From NCBI GenBank assembly GCA_963422465.1, contig OY730172.1:4712001-4776000 (forward strand): DNA of 64,000 nucleotides. Reading direction: 5' to 3'. The DNA is from Lichina pygmaea (lineage: Eukaryota; Ascomycota; Lichinomycetes; Lichinales; Lichinaceae). Below, piece by piece: positions 55,078 through 64,000 of the stretch (position 1 is its first letter; the number at the start of each line of letters is the position of its first letter). Under the pieces are notes generated by a model. That model was not told where the DNA came from, did not search any database, and saw only the letters and a program-made list of their open reading frames with translations. Both the position numbers and the translations under genes were made by a program.

Positions 55078-57123
55078 GAGATAAGCTGCCAAATGGATTT
55101 CTGAGAGCTCTGGGGCCTAGGTTCTGCCAAGCTCTAGCTATTCTGACTTCAACATACTGGAAACTGGAGTACTTCCCTGAAAGATTTAAGAGTGCAAAAA
55201 CAGTCTGCTTGAGGAAACCTGGCAAGAGAACCTACAATCAAGCTAAAGCCTGGCACTCTATAGCTCTGCTAAACACAACAGGCAAGCTGATGGAAGCTAT
55301 TGCTGCAGCCAGACTAAGCAAGATAGCAGAAGAAGCAGGACTATTGCCAGATATCCAGATGGGCTTTAGGAAAGAAAGATCCACAGAAGCAGCACTTTTC
55401 CTTCTAACCTTCCAAGTGGAAAAAGTCTGGAAGGAAGGCATGGTTGCATCCCTACTCTCACTGGATATCTCAGGAGCCTATGACAGAGTTCTCCCCAAGA
55501 TACTACAGCAAATTCTGAAAAGAAAAGAAATACCTGCCTGGCTAGCTTCCTGGATCTACTCCTTCTGTGATAAGCGCTCTACCACTCTTGTCTTTGATGA
55601 TTCTGAGTCTTGTTCAATTCCTATTCATTGTGGAGTTTCTCAAGGTTCTCCATTATCCTCTATTCTTTTTCTATTCTACATTTCTGAATTGCATGAGACT
55701 GTGCATACTCCCTCTTCTGGTGTATCTGCCCTGGGGTTTGCAGATGATACAAATCTGCTTGCTTTTGGTCACTCCTTGAAAAGTAACCTTCTGAAGTTAA
55801 AGAACACACACCACAAATGTCTATCCTGGGCTGCAAGACATGGAATGGTCTTCTCACCTGAGAAATATGAAATACTTCATTTTTCCAGAAGAAGATCAGA
55901 CAATCTTCAGCTCAAGCTCAGACTGGGGAATGTGATTCTCAAACCAAAAGAAGAAGTGCGAGTACTTGGAGTGTACCTAGATGCAAAGCTCCACTGGCAC
56001 AAACACCAGAGGATTATTCTTCAAAAAGCACAGAAAGCACTCTCTTCTCTTTCTAGAACTTCCTATTCTACTTGGGGCTTTCCAGTTCACACATCATGTC
56101 TGGTGTACACTGCTATACTGAGATCTCTACTGAGCTATGCAGTGGGGATCTGGTTTAACCCTCTAAGAAAATCCTCCAATATCTCTTCTCTTGTTTCATT
56201 TCAAAACAGATGCCTAAGACTTATTGGGGGTGCCTTCAAAGCCACTCCTTCTTTTCTATTAGAGAGTGAGCTTTTTCTTCTACCTCTAGACCTATACTTT
56301 AAATTTCGCACTGCCTGTTTTCTTTCTTCTATTCAAAACTCCCCTCTCAAATACTTTCTTGACAGTATCTTTTCCACTATTTCCAGCTATGCCTCTCTCT
56401 TGAAGAAATCTTTAAAGGAATCCTCAACTATCTCTCCTAAGTGGAAATTCACTTAGTTAAGTCAAATAACTACTAACCAGGCTAGTTCAAAGAAAGAACT
56501 ACAAAAGCTCTTTACTAAAGAGTGGGAAGACCAATGGGAAGAGAAGAAAAGAAGAAGCTATCCAGGCTGGCAGACTTTCTGTCAAAAGCCACACAAAAAC
56601 AATCTGAAGCTCTACAAAGAGTTACAGAAAGCTGAGGCAAGTCTGCTACTGCAAATCAGGACTGGAAGAATTAGTCTGGCAAGTTTTCTTTTCAGAGCTG
56701 GAGTTCCTGACTTCCCTACCCCACTATGTGTGTGTGGCCAAGCAGAAGAAACTGCAAAACATATCACCTCTTCATGCTCTCTTTATTCAAGACAAAGACA
56801 ACAAGTCTCTTTTAATCCCCAAGAATTCACCACTATTATTTCAAACCCAGAGCTACTACAGAAGTTCTTGTACTGGTTTATGTCTTTGAAAAGACTAAAC
56901 CAGTTTAATCTAGCTTTCAAACTCCACTATTCCCAATCTAATACCTAGATTCTCTTCTCTTACCAGAAACTTCAAGATTTCTTTTGTTACATTCCCTAGT
57001 CACACTCTGCCTTCAGTTTTTATCTCTTCAAAGGTTTTCTGAAGGAGTTCACTATTAGCTAGAAGATCTGCATGGCTGTAAAGCTACTACCAGTGTAAGA
57101 ATCAAGTAAATAAAAAATAAAAT
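55078..57123 (+). mobile_element. Tad-like LINE copy 1, 3' part (RT to tail)
   Basis: Resumes ORF2 at DKLPNGFLRALG just after the LTR and continues through LLSLDISGAYDRVLPK, FADDTNLLAFG and the C-terminal Cys motif (CGQAEETAKHITSSC near 56731) to the end of the frame near 56946. A TAG at 56454-56456 replaces a Trp codon of copy 2, so the frame is broken once in this part. 3' UTR of about 150 bp, then an AT-rich tail (TAAATAAAAAATAAAATAA, 57107-57125). About 0.95 kb of ORF2 (late endonuclease to early RT) present in copy 2 is missing from copy 1. Confidence 0.85.
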
Positions 57124-60100
57124 AATGAAATATTTCCTGCAAGGGTGTGCTCTGGTCAGCTGGTTCAATCATTGATATATGAAAGTTTGGATAGACTCTG
57201 GCATCTCTTGGTAGTTGTATCTTGATGTTGACTGGTCCTGTTTTCTCTTCGACTGAAAATAGTCTGACCTTGATATTGTCAAGTTTCTTTGTTTTTGGCT
57301 TTTTTGTTTTCTAATTTTTTGTGAGGAGGTAGACTTTATCCCCCTTCTTTAGCTGAGGTGCCATTTTTGATTTTTTGTCTATTTGACACTGTATTTTTTC
57401 TGAGGTCTCTTGAAGGTAGTGCCTCATCATCATGTGTGTTTGTCATAGGAGCTTGTCATGTTGGAGTGCTTTCTCTGTGTTTGGTGAAGCTCTGCTTGGC
57501 ATTCCGATGTTCACATGTTGTCCAAAATTGGCAAAGAATAGTGATTCCTTTGTTGAGTCTGATCTGTGCTGGTTGATTGCCAGCTGTGCCACCAGTAATA
57601 ACTGTACCCAATTGCTGTGGGTCTGGTTGATGTAATACTGTAAATAAGTCTCCAGGACTTGGTTTACTCACTCTGTCTGGCTGTCAGTTTGTGGGTGATA
57701 GGCTGTAGACATTTTGGGTTTTGTTCCCATGGCTGCACTGATTGTCTTCCAGTAGTTGGATGTGAAGAGTTTGTCTCTGTCTGTAATGATCATGATTGGA
57801 ACTCTGTGGTCTCTGACTAATCTGTCTAGTAAGAGGTGTTCTAACTGTTCTGCTGTGTGGGTCTTCTTGAGTAGTACTGCTATCAGATATTTCATGAATC
57901 TGTCCACTATCACTATAATCAAGTTGTAGGTGATTCCTGTGACTGGGTCTTTGGACTTGGGTAGCTTTGTGATGAAGTCTATTGACACATCTTCCCACAG
58001 GCCTCTTGGTATTGTGTTCAGGTGTCCTTCTCTATATAGCTTGTGTCTTCTGTGTTTGTTTTTCTGGCACAGTAGATATTTGCTGATGTAGCTTGTGACA
58101 TGCTGTCAGAGGTTGATGACATTATTCCCTGCCTGTTAGATAAGGTCTGTGGTCTTGGTGATTCCTGGGTGACTATGTGCTGGGTTGTCGTGGTAGTTCC
58201 TTATTAATTCTTCAGTGTCTTCTGCTGTGAGCTTGTTGATCTGTGGTCAAGGTACCAGGTTTCCTCACTGGTCCTGCTGTAAGATCATTTCTTAGTGTTC
58301 ATCATCTTCTATGTGGTCTTTTTGTCAGCTTAGTGTATCTACTCTCCTGTTGTCTTGTCCAGGGGTGTACAAGATCTTGAACTTGTGTTGCCCTAGGAGT
58401 TCAGCCTATCTGACTTGTCATCTGTTCAGCTTCTTGGTTGTCATGAACATTGTCAGATTCTTGTAGTCTGTGAGAACAGTGAGTTCAGAACTGCTTTCTG
58501 TGTATACTCTCCAGTGTTCAAGTGTGTTGATGACTGCCAGTAGCTCTTTGTTGTGGATATTATAGTTCTGTTCTGCTTATGTTATTCTTTGTGAGTAGTA
58601 GGCAACTGGGTGCCACTTGTCATCTGCCTGTTGGCATAAACATACTCCCACTGCCTGATCTGAAGTGTCTGTCTTGATTTGTGTCAGTTGGCCTGTCTTG
58701 AAGTTAAGAAGAACTGGTTCCTTGGCACAAGTGTCCTTGAGCTGCTGGAATACTTTTTGTTATCTCTCCGTCCACCAGTACTCTATGTTCTTCTTTGTGA
58801 GTTCTGTCAATAGTGTTACTGTCTGTGAGTAGTTCTTGATGAACTGTTGGTTGAAGTTGGTAAATCCTAGGAAGGCTTGTACTTCCTTAACTGATGTCAG
58901 TGTTGGCTATTGTTGAATCACTTTGATTTTCTCAGGGTTGATCTTGATCCCTTCAATTCCTATAATGTATCTGAGGAATTCAACTTCCAGTTTGTTAAAC
59001 TTGTATTTCTTCAGGTTGAGCTTGAGCTCTACCTTTTGTAGGTATTGTAGAACATCCTTCACATGTTTGGTATATTCCTGTTGTGTGTTCAAGTAGACAA
59101 GAATGTTGTCTAAGTAGGTGATAGCTGTTTAGTCCAGGTGTGCTCTGATGATGTTGTTGATCAATGCTTGACATGTTGCTGGTGTATTTGTGAGTCTGAA
59201 TAGCATAACTAGATACTTGTAGTGTCTGTATCAGGTTCTGAAGGCTGTCTTCCATTCTTCTCCTTCTTTCATGCATATCAGGTTGTATACTCCTTTTAAG
59301 TCCAGCTTGGTAAAGATTGTAGCTTGGCTGATCCTGTCTCGCAATTTGTTTGCATTTAGTAACAGATATCAATTTTTGATGGTAATGTTGTTGAGTTTCC
59401 TGTAATCCACACAAAGTTGAAGACTTCTGTCTTTCTTTAGTGTAAATAGTATCAGGTATCCTGCTGGTGATTGAGATTCTTGAATGAAACTCTTTTTCAG
59501 GTTTTCCTCCAGGTACTTGCGAAGTACTTGGAGCTCTTTCTCTGATAACTGGTAAATTGGTCCCAATCCTGGCTCTGTCCCTGGTTGTAACTTGATCTCA
59601 TGATCTTAAGGTTGGTGCTTAGGTAACACTGCTGTTGTTGTCTCTTCCTGAAAGAGGTTATCATACCCAGGTCAGTACTTTTCAGGGATCTCCAGAGAGT
59701 TAACAACTTCCTCTCTCTTCATCTCTGACTGTTTGGCCACCTGGTTCTGGGGTGTGCCTGTCAAGGCAGACCTCTTCTCTTGAGAGTTGTTCTTTCTGTC
59801 AGTGAGATTCCACTGAGGACTCCTTCCCTCATCTGTCCACACCTTCTGCGGCTGGTAACAGGTCTGAGCTGTGTTGTTAGTGCAGTTCCTAAACATGAGT
59901 ACTTCTGTCCTCCAGTTAACAACTGGGTTGTGCTTCTTTAGCCAAGGTATTCCCAAATAGATATCCTGAGTGGCCAACTTGATGATATCAAGGTGGATCC
60001 TTTCAGCATAGTGTCCAGTAACTATTTCTATTGGCTGTGTCTTATGGCAGACTAGCTCTGTCTGTCTATTTGCTATTGCGAGCTGATAGGGCTACTGCTT

Positions 60101-60251
60101 ACATCTTCTTCCAGTGCTGAGGGTGTTGTAAAGTTGTCTTGAAATATAGTTTCCACTGGCTCCAGAGTCAACAAGTGTGTATGTCTGTACTGGCATGTTG
60201 GCGTGTAGTGACACAGGCAATCACAGGTGCTTTGTATTGCTAGGGGTTATG
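57124..60251 (-). mobile_element. Element F: internal part of a B-family Ty3/gypsy element
   Basis: Minus-strand pol of a close B relative, over 90% similar to 4660-7790 by eye: integrase tail and core (57150-58300), RNase H and RT (58330-59570), protease (59780-60251). The integrase-chromodomain end is cut at 57123 by the LINE tail; the gag side is cut at 60252 by an LTR. No LTR of its own is seen in the window. Broken, with many breaks. Confidence 0.85.
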
Positions 60252-60508
60252 TGTTACAACCCAGGAGGAACACAGTCTTTATACTTACAGAAAGCAGCAG
60301 ACAGGATACTGGACAGAAGTACCAGACAGCACGACACGGGAAACAGTCACGTGACCGGTGAGACTGACCAGGGGGTGCTTGCCGCAGCATGCATATGTGT
60401 GAGCAGAGTGAGCAGAGCTCACCCAGCTTGCTGCAGTGTGCATGAACAAGTGAGCAAAGTGAGCAGAGCTCACCCAGCTCACAGACTGAGCACTATATAG
60501 TCTCAAAA
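60252..60508 (+). repeat. B-type LTR fragment
   Basis: Begins TGTTACAACCCAGGAGG, the 5' end of a B-type LTR on the plus strand. It runs through U3 and about two of the GTGAGC/GCTCAC units to the TATA box (CACTATATAGTCT, 60491-60503), where the LINE 5' end interrupts it. It sits inside protease-coding sequence of element F. Confidence 0.8.
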
Positions 60509-60986
60509 AACTCTTCCCAGTACCACATCATCAAAGGACCATCACTTTTGACAATCAGCGGATTTGGTCATAAGTTCTGGAAACCAGTCGTGAAGCTTGC
60601 TGAAACCCTCCACTTCCCAAGAGTGAAAACCCATCACTTTTCTGAATCAGGCCTATTGGTCAAAAGTTGTGATCCCAGAACTCACGTCTTCTTGCTTCAA
60701 CTACCAACCACCCAGCCACAACAAGAGTGAGAGGGACCAGAGGTATTCTGAAGAACTGGGCAAAGCCCTACCTACCTTGGAACAATCAGCCCTGAGACTA
60801 AAACTCAGGATTGAGCCAGCACTCCCAGTCTATCAGAGATAAAACACGAAACCTCTCCTAAAAGTGAGAAACACCCACCAACAAGGAGATCAGGGCTTCC
60901 AGGATAAGAGGAATAGTTTAGAGCTTGCCTCTAGTGCTGGTAGAGTTGAAAAACTCTAGGAAAGCTCAGGCAGGGGGTGTGGTCTC
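60509..60986 (+). mobile_element. LINE 5' UTR fragment (third LINE copy)
   Basis: Begins AACTCTTCCCAG like copy 1 at 48876 and follows its 5' UTR, diverged, up to the first GAAAGCTC unit, where element G begins. No ORF1 of this copy is seen, so only its untranslated head is present in the window. Confidence 0.75.
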
Positions 60987-61253
60987 TGTGACGAGGCAAT
61001 AGCAGAGCAGAACTCAAGCCTAACTGATTTGGTAACCTTGACCTGACTTGGCTTGAGACTTGAGACTTGGATTGATGTACAAGACAAAAGACAAGGAAGG
61101 AAAAAAGAAAAGAAGAAGAGAAGAAGCTGGGGGAGCAGGAGAAGTTCTTATAGGCAGGGGATACAGCAGAGCAAACAGGCAACAGTGCAGATGGAACTTC
61201 CCAGCAAGGTGTGTGACTTGTGCCAGATATGCAACTGGGCCAGAACTGTGACA
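60987..61253 (-). repeat. 3' LTR of element G
   Basis: 267 bp; plus-strand ends TGTGACGAGG and GAACTGTGACA. Same CT-rich (here GA-rich) tract and TATA box (CTTATAGG on the plus strand, near 61147) as the LTRs of C and D. Confidence 0.9.
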
Positions 61254-64000
61254 TTACCCCTCTCCTTCCACATAGTGAACTCCTGTGAGTCTCAGGCCGC
61301 TTGTGGCTGTAGTTCTGTGGCTGTGGTTTCCTTGAGTATTTCTCATGGAAGTTGTAGATGGTGTCTTTGGCGTTGTCAAGATGCTCAATAGACTCTTCAG
61401 TGGCATCTTCAATTGGCCATCCAGACTATTTGACCAGGTACTTGAACTTCTGTCAAGACATTGCTGGCTTGGAGTCAAGGATTTCTTTAACCTGGAACTC
61501 TTCATCTGTGTCTTGACCAATGACAGGGCCAGGGTGTTCATTTGATTAGCCAGGGATAGGATTAGCAGGTGTCAGACGTAGAAGGGAAATGTGAAAGACA
61601 GAGTGGATCTTGAGAGTGTGTGGAAGCTCCAGATGGCAGGCACAGCTTCTGACTGTCTTCAACAACTTGAATAGCCCAATCCACTTGTTGTCAAGCTTTT
61701 TGCATGGGTGGTGTGTCCTGATGTTCTTGGTATTCAGCCAAACAAGATCTCCAGTTTGATAGGACAGTGACAGGACTTGATGCAAACTGGTGGTGTGAGC
61801 TTGAGCTTCCTGGGATAGTCGGAGTTCAGCTTACAACTGTTCCAGAATCTGCATCATTTCTCCAGAGATTTCCATAGCATCTTGGTTGCAGGCTTCACTC
61901 GTGGGTGTGATGCTGAGCTGTGGATAGAACTCTTTGTTGGCAAAGAACAGTGACATGCCAGAGGAATCAGACTGGGAGTTGTTCTGCGTGAACTCTGCCA
62001 GAGGAAGCTATTGGACCCAGTCATCTTGGAGATAGTTGACATAGGATCTCAGGTAGTGTTCAAGCTCCTGATTCTCTTGTTCTGTCTGACTATCTGTCTC
62101 TGGGTGGTGTTCTGAGGATAGTCGTAGCATGACGTCAAGATGGGCACAGAGTGCTTTCCAGAATGAGCTGACAAACTGACCTCCTCTGTCTGAGACAATG
62201 CTCCTGGGCAAGCTATAGGTACAGACAACAAACTGGATGAACATCTGGACAAGATGCGAGGTTGTCATCTCAGCACATGGCACAAAGTGGTGTTCTTTGG
62301 TGAGACAGTCAGTGATAACCCAGATGTGCTTGGCACCAGGGAAGCAGGCATCTCTTGACTTGGGCAAGTCAGTAATGAAATCCATAGCCAGATCCTGCCA
62401 ACGTTGCTGAGGCATGGGAAGAGACAGCAGCTCTTCTTGGCGATCACAGGCAGGCTTTGCTTGAGAGCAGACATGACAATTCCTGATGTACTGCTGTATG
62501 ATGTTCACCATCTTTGGCCAATAGTACCAACAAGACAGAAGATTGTGAGTCTTGGCAATCCCAGTGTGGCCAGCCATTGCTTGGTCATGGGCTTCTTGGA
62601 ACAGGTGTAGGTGTAGCTCATTGTTCTCAGGGATCCAGAGTCAGTTCTTGTAGAAGAGACAGTCATTTTCCAAGCTGCAGTCTGAGAGAGACACTTCTTG
62701 ACTGTGCCTGACACTATCTCTTAGCATCTGTGACACTGTTGCCACTGGATCACCTTCAGCAAGGTTGTTATAGGCAGCTTGGATAACATCTGAAAAAGGT
62801 GTAGCATCAGGTTTGGTGTCAACTGGTGCAGTTTCTGAATGTCTCAGGATCTGGATGGGCTTGACTTGAACCTCTGAATATGCAAGATTCTTGGGCTTGA
62901 GGATGACTTGCTCCATGAAGTCTTGACAGGGATCACTGTCTGACAGGAGGTCTTGGGAACATCGAGTGAGGGTGTTGGCCTTACACTGACTGCCTGGACA
63001 GTAGCTGATCTTGAAATTGAAGTGTGACAAGAACTCACTCCAACAGGCTTGACAGCAGGAAAGGCACTTTGACAACATGAAGTACTCCAAGTTCTTGTGA
63101 TCAGAGATCACTTTGACAGGTTCTGGAGATCCTTCAAGCTCTGCTCACTATTCTTCAAAGGCACAGACAATTGCCAGCAACTCTTTGTTGTAGATTTTGT
63201 AGTTGCATTCTGCCAGCAGGTGGCAGTGTGACAAGAAGGCAACAGGGCGTAGAACTCCTTCATGGTCTGGCTGTGACAGGACAGCACCAGAGATGTAGTC
63301 AGAAGTGTCAGTCTCAACAACACACTCCTTCTCCGGATCAAAGTGCTGCAGGATGGGTGCAGTGCTGAACACCTTCTTAATACTTTCAAACAAGCGCTGC
63401 TCTGGGGTTTCCCACTTGAAGGCAACATTCTTCTTGGTCAGAGCTGTAAGTAGGGATGCAAGCTTGGCAAAGTCTTTGATGAACCAGTGGTAGAAGTTTG
63501 CAAAGGCAATGAAGCTCTGCACTTCCTTGAGACTGGCAGGAGGCTTCCACTCCTTGATGGTGTCAGTCTTGGCTGGGTCCATACTCACAGATCCAGGTCG
63601 GCTGTCTTCAGTGGCAGACTGAATGATGAGGCCAAGGTACTTGACTTGATGGACTTCAAAGTCACACTTGGAGATGTCAACTTGTAGGCTTGCATCTTGT
63701 AGTCAACTAAGAACAAGCCTGACATACTTCTGGTGTTCCTTGAGTGTCTGACTGTAGATAAGGATATCATCCACATAGGCAGTGCCAAAGATGTCAAGGA
63801 TGTCAGGTCCCAAAACATCATTGATGTAGTTCTGGAATGTGCTTGGAGTATTGGCAAGACCAAAGAGCATGACAAGGTATTCGTAGAGGTCTGAGCGTGT
63901 GCGGAACACAGTCTTCCATTCTTCACCTTCCTTCATCCGGATACAGTTGAAGGCACCAACAATGTCAAGCTTGGTGTACCACACAGCTTTGCAAAGCTGG
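61254..64000 (-). pseudogene. pol region of element G (RT to chromodomain, partial)
   Basis: Minus strand: RT ([18 protein letters not shown] near 63760), RNase H (VVETDTSDYISGAVLSQ near 63290), integrase with zinc finger and core (62008-62577; DFITDLPKSRD near 62360), integrase tail 61546-61790, and the chromodomain region 61300-61450. The RT N-terminus continues past the right edge. Broken. Confidence 0.85.

Larger units (their letters stand above)
60987..64000 (-). mobile_element. Element G: Ty3/gypsy chromovirus (family C), cut by window edge
   Basis: A 267-bp 3' LTR (60987-61253) is followed, on the minus strand, by chromodomain, integrase, RNase H and RT of family C; gag and the 5' LTR lie beyond the window. 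Closely related to element D. Broken, several breaks. Confidence 0.9.

Overview
The window looks like a piece of a filamentous ascomycete genome (Pezizomycotina). Four host genes carry short introns (52-81 nt, GT-AG, several with CTGAC-like branch sites). The proteins are fungal in type: a Zn2Cys6 regulator, cofactor D, an FNIP/Lst4-like protein and the E1 enzyme Uba1. The repeats are typical of such genomes: chromodomain Ty3/gypsy elements, a Tad-like LINE and Tc1/mariner transposons. The order or genus cannot be fixed from sequence alone.

Layout. 1-25.4 kb is a nest of transposons. A Tc1/mariner transposase gene was hit by two family-A Ty3 elements: A0 (1-1146, minus, running off the left edge) and A (1557-24955, plus). 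Element A was then invaded three times: by B (3273-9991, minus), C (12971-18294, plus) and D (19438-24498, minus). A, B, C and D each have a perfect 5-bp target duplication. 25.7-26.4 kb holds an internally deleted Tc1/mariner derivative with TIRs of about 57 bp. 26.7-44.8 kb is a compact, repeat-poor island of four host genes: a NirA/Nit-4-type C6 transcription factor (minus), tubulin-folding cofactor D, an FNIP/Lst4-like protein and UBA1 (all plus). 46.9-64 kb is a second nest: element E (gag side of a B-like element), a Tad-like LINE broken by an inverted LINE copy and an LTR, element F (B family, minus), an LTR fragment, a LINE 5' UTR fragment, and element G (C family, minus, running off the right edge).

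The host genes are unrelated housekeeping or regulatory genes (transcription, tubulin folding, TORC1-linked GTPase control, ubiquitin activation); nothing suggests they act as a cluster. No rRNA, tRNA, CRISPR array or plasmid feature was seen.

Most notable observations: (1) all three Ty3 families carry an 8-9 nt match between a site downstream of the LTR TATA box and the sequence next to the 5' LTR, the signature of Tf1-like self-priming; (2) two families carry a Cys-rich (in A, coiled-coil) reading frame on the strand opposite to gag-pol, between the chromodomain and the 3' LTR; (3) B-like elements share one core promoter/R-U5 half-LTR but carry unrelated arrays of short tandem repeats upstream of it; (4) the LINE ORF2 lacks a recognisable RNase H domain and its ORF1/ORF2 overlap by ATGA.
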